Below are positions 22,713 through 35,881 of a stretch of DNA of 35,881 nt, one piece after another. The notes beneath the pieces are model-generated. The model did no database searches. It worked only from the letters and a program-made list of their open reading frames with translations, and was not told the DNA's origin. Position 1 is the first letter of the stretch, and every line of letters starts with the position of its first letter. A program made the position numbers and the translations under genes. The stretch lies in the NCBI GenBank assembly GCA_018398765.1, contig JAHBMJ010001075.1, positions 1 to 35,881 of the forward strand, written 5' to 3'. The stretch is from Chromera velia (taxonomy: Eukaryota > Sar > Chromeraceae).

Positions 22713-22953
22713 TATATCTTATAAAGTTTTATAAGCAGTGCTAATTTGAGCTCCTAACTTTTTATACATCGCGAGAATTTGCGCCGAGAAATAAGCCTTC
22801 AAAGTTTATGGAATTTGGACGAGTAGATTCCACGGTAAATTCCACTAAAATCCACCAAATTCCTTAGCAAATTCCATTAAATTCCAAGGGTAAATTCCAT
22901 TAAATTCCACTAAATTCCCGGGAAATTTAATCCGGTTTTATAGGGTATATAAG
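22713..22953 (+). repeat. X repeat, copy 2
   Basis: Unique head (AGCAGTGCTAATTTGAG, AATAAGCCTTCAAAGTTT), then about eight degenerate AAATTCCACTA-like units every 10-12 bp at 22825-22920, then a CCGGTTTTATAGGGTAT box at 22932-22948. In inverted orientation to 12403-12579. Confidence 0.82.
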
Positions 22954-23535
22954 ATTAGCGGTGCATGCTCTGCACGCTATAAAATTTTCAGTTAAAATCC
23001 CAGTTATTTTTCCAGTTACTGATATTTTTACTGGCATTTTTTGGATAATTGGATTTTCACTGGTATTTTTCAAAAATCTCTGTTGGTTTTGGGAAAAAAG
23101 GAAAAGTTCCAGTGCTGGAAAAAAAAAAATACCTGTCACTGGGAAAATCTACTAGCTGCAATGCTGCATGCGCATTACGCATTTAGCTGCCCTTCCGCTT
23201 TGGTGGATTCTGTCTTACCAGCAAAACTAGCAGTTTCTTTGGCCAGGAGTTATCATATATTAAATCAAGTACAACGGCTCTGAGCTAAGCCCTAAAAACA
23301 CTAGTAAAAACCTAGAGTAAAAACATCTATTACCAGTGACTAATTATGAATCTTTTTTCGCCAAAATTTTCGGTTTTCAAGTTGAGTGGTAAACTCCAGG
23401 TAAAATGTTCACAATCACGAAACTATATATGTATGAATATAATATTATATAATTTAAAGTAGTATTTCAAATAAATATAAAAGAATTACAAAAGGTTATA
23501 AAAGCTAGTAAATTATACGTAGTGACACGGTAGTG
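22954..23535. other. AT-rich intergenic DNA with short-period repeat
   Basis: 22980-23150 holds loosely repeated TTTTCCAGTTA/ACTGGTATTTT words; the remainder is AT-rich with no gene seen. Confidence 0.5.
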
Positions 23536-24927
23536 TTAGCATTCGAGCCAAATATTCATGTTATTACTGCCAGTGCTGTGGCTAAGCACGGGGCAGACCA
23601 GCAACTTCAATCGCGGCAAGAAAAGTGCGGATTGGCGAGTCTGCAGGAAGGTATATCTCTCTGCAATCGCAAGCGCTGTCCTTCCGGCGTGGGTCACAGC
23701 ATGCACATCAACACCTCGGGAGACAAGCATCTGAGCGATGCGGAGCTTCTTCTGCTGGTTGACCCCCGCCTGCTCTGTGTTTCTGTCATGCCAGGTGCTT
23801 TGATGAAGAGCCGTCCTTCCTTCATGGTCTGTCTGCTGGACGTCCGCACCCGAGCCAAGGAGGCACTCTGCAACATCGACAGAACCCCAAAGAGCAGCAT
23901 TGTGGAGAACTGTGTGCCCTTTGTCATTTCTTGCATTCACATTTGCTCCCCGGGAGAGAAGCAGCTGTGCAAGGTCTCTGTGGTCGTTGGGTCTCTGCTG
24001 TCCGTACCATGGAGGAACAACTGTGTATTGCAGGGGTGAATGTCGGTGAATGTCCGAAACCACCCCTTTCATTTACTCGAGCTCCAAGGTCAAGAAGCCT
24101 TTCGGCAGCTTCTCTACGACCGTCCGCAACTGCCATGTGAAGAGCTGAATCTTCTTTGTCATTCTTTGCATGAAGCTCTGCCCCCGGGGCCGTGAGACAC
24201 AAGGAGAGCACAAAGATCTGTAGCACCAACGTGTGCTGCAATGTGAAGGGGTCTGTTGAAATGATCATCTTCTGGGTCTGTGTTTGCCCCCCTCGAAAGG
24301 AGAAACCTTGCAATCACTCCCCGACGGTGGTAACAGGCTGCGTGGAGGGCTGTCCACCCAACCCCCGTCCCCCCAACGTCGAGCCCTGCCCCCCACCGAA
24401 CGAGCCTAATGACGGCTCTCAAATTCCCTCGGTCAACCGCCTTCACGAGGGCTGACTTCCATTCCACCACCCCGTCTATGTCACTGCCGACAAACAGCAG
24501 AAGGCGGAGATCTCCTTTGAAAATTCTCGCCCGTATCTGTGAAGGTGCCAAGTGCTCCGTGCAGTGTCTCAGGTGACACAGCCCGGAAGGAACTGATAAC
24601 ACTCCCGACGTTTGAGGCAAAGAGACCAGAAAGGTCCATGTTGTAATTGCTGCTGGTGATCTGATCCAATTCTGCATGAATTTTCTTTTTCAAATCACAA
24701 AGTTGCACCTCCACAAGTTTTTGGATACGGGCGAGAGCGGAATTTTCCCGAGGGAGCGGGTCAGTCTGCGTGATATCTGAAGCCGATTCGGAAGCGCCGA
24801 GGAGTTGGTTTCGGAGTTTGATTTTCTCCAAGACCTTCCTTTTGTTGCGGAAAGTCTCTAGAACATTCAGAAAGACTTCCTCCAGAGCCAAAAGCTTTTG
24901 GATGGCGGCGTCTGTGTTGACCTCCAT
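23536..24927 (-). pseudogene. Ankyrin-repeat protein gene with three frame breaks
   Basis: ATG at 24927, then a coiled-coil-like helical N-terminus (EVNTDAAIQKLLALEEVF) of about 130 residues. Ankyrin repeats follow to the stop at 23536, for example GWTALHAACYHRRGVIARFL, RPLHIAAHVGATDLCALLVS, SALHMAVADGRREAAERLL, TVLHNAALWGSVDVAECLL and RTALAIAERYT. The frame changes three times: near 24513-24522 (one extra base, or an unrecognised intron), at the C5/G4 run 24181-24189 (one extra base), and at a perfect 10-bp tandem duplication 24035-24054. Each break is removed by a one- or ten-base deletion that restores ankyrin similarity. It could be a pseudogene, or a live gene with assembly errors. Ankyrin repeats bind partner proteins; no specific partner can be read. 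Confidence 0.75.
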
Positions 24928-25775
24928 TTCTGCTGAATTTCGAAAGGATGAAGATCGATCAAGAAGAAAAAATTCCCGAGACGCGGCCGGGAGAGACAAG
25001 GTCGAAATGCGATCGTTGGAGGTTTGACCCGTGGGAAGACAGATGATGAGAATAAAAGCGACAAAGCTCCCCTCAGCAAGAGTTCGGAATCTGAATCAGC
25101 TTCAATGCACGGCTGTGCACGTCAGACTTCGCGGTCGAAGATGGTCGAAGTAGGTCCCATTCAAAAATGAAAAAAGGATTGCTGCCGATTGCAGTGTCGA
25201 ACGAAAAAAGTGGCTTAATTCGTCAGACTCCGCGATGACTCCGCGTTCCGATCTCGAGTGCATGCGCGCAATTGCGCGCATGACGGCAGCCCGCGCGGCG
25301 GCGCGCCGTCTATATAATGATTTGAGTATACGGTTTTTTAAGCTGCATGTCATGCACTATGCTGTCACATGCTGTCACAGCATTGAAGAATTCCAGTTGA
25401 AATATTTGCATGAAAGGAGCTGTGTCACTGACAGTGTCAAATCCATCTCGCTGGTAATTAATGGCCTGGTATTCGATCAGATTAGCGGTGCATGCTCTGA
25501 TGGTGGTGGATCCACTCTGACATGAGTTCTACTCGACACGCTGGACCCAATTTCTGCTTCACCTTGGGAACTCAAGCAGTGCTTATCCACGCCGATTCCG
25601 CGACATCCTCTTAGACGAGCACAGTCTTAGGCCTTGATCCGAAAGCCGATCGATGCGTAGCCGTGTGAGCCCGGCATATGAGAATATTCAGGAGAAGAAA
25701 GCCTATTTTTTCTTCCGCCGCTCGTGTCCACTCTCTCGACTTCCCCAATCCTTGCAAATCGCAACGTATCATTAG
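24928..25775. promoter_or_regulatory. Divergent promoter region between ankyrin and cysteine-rich genes
   Basis: Contains a 22-bp perfect palindrome at 25261-25282 (arms CATGCGCGCAA and complement), a 16-bp GC box at 25291-25306 identical to the reverse complement of 7517-7532, and a TATATAA at 25311-25317. A 21-bp word at 25479-25499 is identical to 22952-22972. No gene seen. Confidence 0.6.
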
Positions 25776-26483
25776 ATGACTACTGCCGTCTCCAGTCAAT
25801 TCAGCGCCACTGGGGCACTCTGTTTTTTTCTTCTCCTTTGTTACGTTTATGCCCCTCTGGGCACGTGCGATCGGCTCTGGTCCAAGCTGGAATCCGCTCA
25901 ATTAGAGTTTGAAGTTGGGGGTGCAGAGAAAGAACGTCAGAGTCTTGTGACTCACCATAGAGGGGCAAGGGACGAGGGTGCCCCTGCAGACTGCCCGAAG
26001 CCCGAGGCTGAGAACTGCGCATTTGTTCAGCAGACGGTTTCGGTCGGGTCGACAGAGACGGGAATTTACGGCTGGTTGTGTGGGTGTTATTGGGGGAGGA
26101 ATCTTTCAGGCAACTTATGCGGTGACCTCTCGAATAGCGAGATGTTCAACACCAACGCAGCAACCTGCCAGGCGTCTGACAAATACCTAGGGTCTACTTG
26201 TTGCAAGGAAGGGTCGTGGGAGAAGTCCGCCTGGTTTGGAGGCTGCGGGGAGACGTGTACGGACTGTCCGACTGTAGTGAGTCGTGGGTCCGGGTCCCTT
26301 CAGAGGTATTGGACCGGCTACTCAACCTCTCTTTGCTGCGCTGTGTACAAATCCTGCGTCAAAGTTCCGAAGTGCATCGAAGCTGGAATGAACTGGGGGT
26401 GCGGATATGTGGGAAGCCCTCCCTGCTGCGATGGATCAGCCTGTGAGAACAACAGCTGCGTAGAGGGCGGAAGCGTTCCATGA
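25776..26483 (+). CDS. Secreted cysteine-rich protein, knottin-like C-terminal cysteine spacing
   Basis: Single exon, 235 residues, ATG to TGA. The N-terminus has a hydrophobic core (ALCFFLLLCYVYAPLG, about residues 14-29) typical of a signal peptide, with cleavage likely near residue 30. The mature part has 20 cysteines after residue 45, including three CC pairs, and no membrane segment, so a disulfide-rich extracellular or vacuolar protein is expected. The last six cysteines follow C-x8-C-x7-CC-x4-C-x4-C, the arrangement of inhibitor cystine-knot folds. This is spacing only; no family was recognised and no activity is claimed. It may be lineage-specific. It is head-to-head with the ankyrin gene. 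Confidence 0.75.
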   Translation: MTTAVSSQFSATGALCFFLLLCYVYAPLGTCDRLWSKLESAQLEFEVGGAEKERQSLVTHHRGARDEGAPADCPKPEAENCAFVQQTVSVGSTETGIYGWLCGCYWGRNLSGNLCGDLSNSEMFNTNAATCQASDKYLGSTCCKEGSWEKSAWFGGCGETCTDCPTVVSRGSGSLQRYWTGYSTSLCCAVYKSCVKVPKCIEAGMNWGCGYVGSPPCCDGSACENNSCVEGGSVP

Positions 26484-26684
26484 AATTTAAACAGTCAACT
26501 GCCGGCCGGACGGCCTGACAGGGCGCTTTCGCTCCCCACAGCCATCGGATAAACTGTCCGCTTTTTTCTGTAAGTGCAGGAATCATGGAATAGTGTCAGA
26601 AAGACGAACTTTCATGAGACATGGAACGACTTACGGAAAACAAGTGCGTGCGAGACTTCATAAGAGTCCCCCTGTTTGTGAGAA
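26484..26684. other. 3' flank of cysteine-rich gene
   Basis: Two hundred bases leading into the GT tract; nothing recognised except an inverted GGCCG-rich pairing near 26502-26516. Confidence 0.4.
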
Positions 26685-26748
<64 letters not shown>

Positions 26749-26761
26749 AGTGTAAGTGTAA

Positions 26762-26854
<93 letters not shown>

Positions 26855-26901
26855 TGTGAGTACGTGTGAGTACGTCTGTGTACGCATGTGGAGGTGTGTG
26901 T

Positions 26902-26937
<36 letters not shown>

Positions 26938-27120
26938 GTGTGTGTGTGTGAGTGAGTGAGTGAGTGAGTGAGTGAGAAAGAGAGAGAGACAAAGAAAAAG
27001 AGAACGAGAGAGCATATGTGTTGTGTGTGTGTGTGTGTATGTATGTGTGTATGTGTGTGTGTGTGTGTGTACGTGTGAGTACGTGTGAGTACGTCTGTGT
27101 ACGCATGTGGAGGTGTGTGT

Positions 27121-27155
<35 letters not shown>

Positions 27156-27192
27156 TGTACGTGTGTCTGTACGTGTGTGTACGTGTGTGTGT

Positions 27193-27229
<37 letters not shown>

Positions 27230-27312
27230 CGTGTGTGTACGTGTGTGTACGTGTGTGTAGGTGGGTGTGTAGGTGGGTGTGTAGGTGGGTGTGTAGGTGT
27301 GTGTGTGTGTGT

Positions 27313-27356
<44 letters not shown>

Positions 27357-27398
27357 ACGTCTATGTACACATGTGTACATGTGTGTACGCATGTGGAG

Positions 27399-27430
<32 letters not shown>

Positions 27431-27496
27431 GTGTGTGAACGTGTGTGTACGTGTGTGTAGGTGGGTGTGTAGGTGTGTGTGTAGGTGTGTGTGTAG

Positions 27497-27527
<31 letters not shown>

Positions 27528-27540
27528 TGTATGTGTGTGT

Positions 27541-27581
<41 letters not shown>

Positions 27582-27646
27582 GTGTGTGTGTATGTGTATG
27601 TGCGTGCACGTGCGTGTATGTGTATGTCCGTGCGCGTGCGTGTATC
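26685..27646. repeat. Kilobase GT-rich satellite with higher-order repeats
   Basis: About 960 bp of (GT)n broken by TACGTG, TAGGTGGG and GAGT variants. A 56-bp variant block is duplicated exactly at 26851-26906 and 27070-27125, with a partial third copy near 27384-27405. Long open frames here in Cys-Val or Thr-His are artefacts of the repeat. Confidence 0.95.
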
Positions 27647-27752
27647 TGACCAGACAAGTGTCGCTATCCCTAGCACTGATATGCTGCACGCAGTATATAC
27701 ATATTGTATCGTGTTTTTCGTAGGGATGGATACATGTGATATGTGACTTTAA

Positions 27753-28063
27753 ATACATCTTATATAGCTCCATAAGTATTGCTAATTTAAGCTCCCAACT
27801 CTTTGTAAATCACAAGAAACAAGCCTCTAAAGTTTGTAGAATTTAGTGGAATTTAGACGAGTAGATTCCACGGCAAGTTTCATTAAAATCCATCAAATTC
27901 CACTAAATTCTAAGGGGAAATTCCATATACTAAATTCCATTAAATTTTCGGGGAATTGATTGATTGATTGATTGATTGATATGTTCCGCCTTAGGGCCTT
28001 CCCGCTATGTCTATCTGTCGCCAGAGCTAGCAAGGGAATGTAACCTGGTTTTATATAGGGTAT
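27753..28063 (+). repeat. X repeat, copy 3, with internal insertion
   Basis: Same head and AAATTCCACTA-type array as copy 2. The array is followed at 27956-28040 by a (TTGA)n tract and about 60 bp of other sequence, then the CTGGTTTTATATAGGGTAT box at 28045-28063. Confidence 0.8.
27957..27980. repeat. (TTGA)n tetranucleotide tract
   Basis: Five to six GATT/TTGA units inside X copy 3. Complementary in sequence to the (TCAA)n tract at 28645-28688. Confidence 0.9.
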
Positions 28064-28104
28064 GGGGTAGGAATCTAGCGTAGAAATATGAAAGAAAATA
28101 ATGA

Positions 28105-28262
28105 TTTCTTGGTACCAGGAATTTTAATTCAAATTCCTACCGATTTTCACCTGTAGATTCCTACCTCATATTCCTGCATAATCCTACATATTCCTACCCC
28201 ATATTCTTGCATATTCCTTCATATTCCTACCTCAAATTCCTTTATATTCCTGGCAACTTACA
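28105..28262. repeat. Degenerate ATATTCCTACC array
   Basis: About ten ATTCCT-containing units spaced 10-13 bp, directly downstream of X copy 3. Different unit from the X array but the same TTCC core and similar period. Confidence 0.8.
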
Positions 28263-28658
28263 GAGTGGTAAGAACTTACTAAGAAGATGCTCTATACTAG
28301 TTTGATTGCACAATTTAATAATTACTACCGTAGTAGTTAAATAATTCAATCTAGCTTAGCTTGAGATTTAATCATTGAATAGATGATCTGATGATAATGA
28401 TGATGATGTGACTAAACCCGCCAGCCATCGTATCCTAATGGCAAAGGGCAGTCTGTGAGCATTTATGTCATATTGCAAGCTAGGAGCACGCTAGCGAATG
28501 CTCTCCTAAAGCGGCCGAACCTTAGGACTACTAGCTAGCAAAGCGCTGCTCCCCAGGATCGATCAGTCTGGTCCTAGACATGCAGCAATAAATAGGGCGC
28601 CAATTAATAAATCACTTATCGATCACTTATCACTATTAAAGTAACCAATCAATCAATC

Positions 28659-28689
<31 letters not shown>

Positions 28690-29247
28690 TGCTCTATATA
28701 ATTAATCCGCTATATAACTTTAAAAATGTAATCGTTATAATTTAAAGAGTAAGAGAAGTTTCCTCTGCGTAGATCGGATTCGTACAGCAAATTCAATTTA
28801 TGTACGCAATGCTAGGCGCAATGGCAGGGACAACATATCTACTAGCAACCTATTCAAGTTTGACATGTACATTAGATTACATTGTGTTCGGGGCCGGAGC
28901 CCTAGACCTGCGTGCCAGTTGTCTGGCGTCCGCAATATCGTTCCACGTTTGCTGCTATCTTGGGATTGGTTCATCTGGTCAGACAATTGACTGGAGACAT
29001 CTCTATTGAGACATCCACTGGTGGGATATACGATTCGCGGATTTCATGCAAACAAGAAAGACTTGCGGAGCTCACATCGCTTCAGCACCGCCCCGCCACA
29101 CACGCGCAGACTTTTCTGCCCACAGCACAAAACGACATCACGCACGTAGAGACAAAGAGTGGATCTCAAGTTAGAATTCACACAGTCACTCAAAGAACGC
29201 ACACGCACACACATGTCTCACCGATGCACCATTCATCTCATCTCACC
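28263..29247. other. Intergenic region without recognised gene
   Basis: AT-rich, with a (TCAA)n tract at 28645-28688 and GATGAT repeats near 28385-28410. Short open frames at 28800-29009 on both strands lack similarity or gene context. 29010-29247 is the 3' flank of the MetRS gene. Confidence 0.5.
28645..28688. repeat. (TCAA)n tetranucleotide tract
   Basis: About ten TCAA/ATCA units; inverted relative to the tract at 27957-27980. Confidence 0.9.
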
Positions 29248-34013
<4,766 letters not shown>

Positions 34014-34691
34014 TCCTGTCTCCGGGAGAACTTTGGAGCCGCACGTCTCTTCACGACAAAAGAAGGAATTCACACAGCAATCTGCAGTGACAAAAGTCTG
34101 CGCAGCGTCTCACCACACACATACAAGACAGTTGGGTACAAAATGGACACAGTAAAGAAGCTCAGACGGACAGAAGAAAGTCGAGAACTCCACTGAAGAT
34201 TCGACATGCAGTCGAATCGCGTGCGTGTGTAACCGATCGCGATTTGGGCCGCGCAAGAGGAAAGGATCGACAGCTAGCTGAAAAGCTAGCTAGCTGTCCG
34301 ACAGGAAAAAATGCGGCGGCGCTGCTCGCAGGGCGAACCGGCCGGACCGCGGACCTTGCATGCGCGACCCATGCCGCGAGCACACCGCCTCGCCGTCTCT
34401 GCCGTCTCCTCTTTCACTCTGAAAGTATCAAATCCGCCAGATTATCGACTAGCTCACAGAGTGACACAGACTCTGAAACTCCTGAGTCGATCCTGAGTAT
34501 CTGTACTCATCGTGTGTGTCAAGTGATTATCAAAAGTCCCAGCGGTGACTCTTCTCCTAGGCCAGCCAGCCAGTGCAGTCTCCTCATGTAGTGACAGTAA
34601 CGATTTCCAGTGCATCCAGGAGGACAAGACGGGAATGAGCAAAAACCAGTGACAGAGAGCATCAACGTACAAGAGTGTTCCCGGCCCAGTC
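34014..34691. promoter_or_regulatory. Divergent promoter region between MetRS and small basic protein
   Basis: Has GCGGCGGCGC at 34313-34322, GCATGCGCG at 34358-34366 and repeated AGCTAGCT at 34273-34293. The first two are shared with the other divergent regions. The GCATGCGCG box is 345 bp from the MetRS ATG and 326 bp from the plus-strand ATG. Confidence 0.55.
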
Positions 34692-35030
34692 ATGACTTCC
34701 CCTTTTTGGCTTCAGACTTTTTTCTGTCGACAGACAAGGCCCCTCCTTCATCCGCTGATTCCGAGTTACCGATTCTCCTCTCAGGGAGTTTCGACTCTGT
34801 CTTCTTCACGCCATTTCTTCGCAGCTGCACTGCCGCTGAAGTCTGCTGTACCAGTGCTTCTTCCTGAATCCATTTCTTCACAAAGAACCTTCAGCAGGAG
34901 TTATATTTCCAATCGAATGAGGAAACGACTCAACGGGACAGAGTACAGAAGACGAAAAACCGGGTATGGGGGAAGATACAGGCGAGTCCGGAGACACGCT
35001 GCAGGGTACAAACGGAAATGGTCTCCCTGA
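34692..35030 (+). CDS. Small basic protein with organelle-targeting-like N-terminus (possibly bL35m-like)
   Basis: Single open frame of 112 residues. The first 75 are rich in Ser, Arg and hydrophobics with almost no acidic residues, ending RTFSRSY, as in mitochondrial presequences. The last 38 are strongly basic (KRLNGTEYRRRKTGYGGRYR) and end AAGYKRKWSP. The length, targeting leader and basic AG-containing tail loosely resemble mitochondrial ribosomal protein bL35, but the match is weak and I would not name it. Support for being a gene comes from the divergent promoter shared with MetRS. An extra upstream exon is possible. Confidence 0.4.
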   Translation: MTSPFWLQTFFCRQTRPLLHPLIPSYRFSSQGVSTLSSSRHFFAAALPLKSAVPVLLPESISSQRTFSRSYISNRMRKRLNGTEYRRRKTGYGGRYRRVRRHAAGYKRKWSP

Positions 35031-35798
35031 GGAAATGAAGATCGTCTCCCCCGTCAACCTGCCGCTTTCACCTTTTCTCCTCACGTCCCTCCCTCCGTCC
35101 AAGCCGCTCTGGCCCTTTCCTTTCAGTCGGAGCATCAGGCCCGCGCCCGCGTGCGTCAAGTCGATCCCCTGGTAGCTCTGCGTGTCGCCTCGTTCGACCC
35201 GCCGAAGCCCACTGACTGAACACACCCACTCCCCTCGACCTCCCCTCCAGTTCCACCGTCCATCGCCTTGCCTGTCCATCCGTCTACCTGACTGCCTTCA
35301 ATCCGTCTATCATCAGTCCGTCCATCAAGACGTTCTTCCCTCCGATTTGTGCACAGTCTCCGAATGAGCGAGCGGCTTCGAGTGCCAGTCAGAGGGCTCT
35401 CTTCGTCGACGACTTAGTCTAGTCGGACCTGTGTCAGCCCTTTTGAAGCCGAACTTTTCACTGACACCCGTTTCAAGATCTCTCCTGTCACTCTTCCTCT
35501 CTGGCTGACTTTCTCACGACTGATCGATCGAGAGAGGCTGGATGGTGCCTTCTGTCTTTGGTTTCGATTCGGGAGGGCATGGCATTGCGCAATGCTTTTC
35601 AAACGCATCAACAATTTAACCCTAGACTGTCAGCGCTGTTGGCTGACACTAAAGGTCCGACCAGTTTAACACGACCACACTCTGTGGTATTCCCAAAACT
35701 GTAGAAAAGATTCCACGTCACAGATTCCAAAACGTCTTTTTGAATTTGGGCAAGAAGTTCAATAGAAGGTCTCTCTTAAAGATCATGTAATACTGCAT
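35031..35798. other. Right-hand flank, no gene recognised
   Basis: Contains open stretches on both strands, including a minus-strand frame at 35279-34878 that overlaps the small basic gene, but none shows a recognisable domain. Confidence 0.4.
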
Positions 35799-35799
35799 G

Positions 35800-35822
35800 G
35801 TGTGTGTTTTGTGTGCGTGTGC

Positions 35823-35870
<48 letters not shown>

Positions 35871-35881
35871 GCGTGTGCGTG
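35800..35881. repeat. (GT)n microsatellite at right edge
   Basis: GT and GCGT units running to the window end; the true length is unknown. Confidence 0.9.

Noticed and set aside
27236-27300. TAGGTGGGTGTG units as interstitial telomere repeat
   Set aside because: Units vary and do not match TTTAGGG-type repeats; they grade into ordinary GT repeat.
26685-27646. CRISPR-like array with repeated blocks
   Set aside because: No unique spacers, the genome is eukaryotic, and the blocks are variants of a dinucleotide tract.
26658-27773. Long open frames of Thr-His or Cys-Val repeats
   Set aside because: They are translations of the GT/CA tract and would be open in any frame without stops.
28800-29009. 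Short open frames on both strands as small genes
   Set aside because: No recognisable motif, no shared promoter box, and both strands are equally open.
34878-35279. Minus-strand 133-codon frame as a gene
   Set aside because: Arg/Gly-rich shadow overlapping the better-supported plus-strand frame; no motif and no convincing splice partners.

Overview
The window is eukaryotic nuclear DNA. Genes are split by GT-AG introns, coding and non-coding DNA have similar base composition, microsatellites are abundant, and one third of the window is nested LTR retrotransposons. The gene set best fits a chromerid alga close to the apicomplexans, with Chromera velia the most likely guess. The pointers are a methionyl-tRNA synthetase with a GST-like N-terminus, a bacterial-type core and an EMAPII-type C-terminus, an ankyrin gene, a chromodomain Ty3/gypsy element, and GCATGC-rich promoters. 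The organism is an inference; no marker gene proves it.

Layout. 87-7193 (-): a DEAH/DEIH-box RNA helicase with an RWD domain, 11 exons traced by motif and phase, running off the left edge. 7194-7873: a divergent promoter. 7874-11228 (+): a membrane protein with two TM-sensor-TM modules, 5 exons. 11938-22953: nested transposons. A 336-bp-LTR chromodomain gypsy element (12981-19813, minus strand) sits inside one LTR of a second, apparently non-coding LTR element (12580-22711). That element is in turn bordered by inverted copies of an unclassified repeat, here called X, built from 10-11 bp AT-rich units. 23536-24927 (-): an ankyrin-repeat gene with three frame breaks. 24928-25775: a divergent promoter region. 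25776-26483 (+): a secreted cysteine-rich protein with a knottin-like cysteine spacing. 26685-27646: about 1 kb of GT repeat. 27753-28265: a third X copy and a second short-period array. 29248-34013 (-): methionyl-tRNA synthetase, 7 exons. 34014-34691: a third divergent promoter. 34692-35030 (+): a small basic protein with an organelle-targeting-like N-terminus. The rest to 35881 shows no gene.

No operon logic applies. The genes form three head-to-head pairs: helicase/sensor, ankyrin/cysteine-rich and MetRS/small basic protein. Each pair shares an upstream region containing GCATGCGCG and a GC box. Of the 20 intron acceptors I could place, 17 read TGCAG. Several introns begin or end in tandem repeats that are themselves copies of the splice signal.

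Limits. Exon boundaries were placed by eye from conserved motifs and codon phase. There are three isolated Ns (1245, 14279, 31328), all in low-complexity or repeat DNA. I saw no tRNA, rRNA or CRISPR array.
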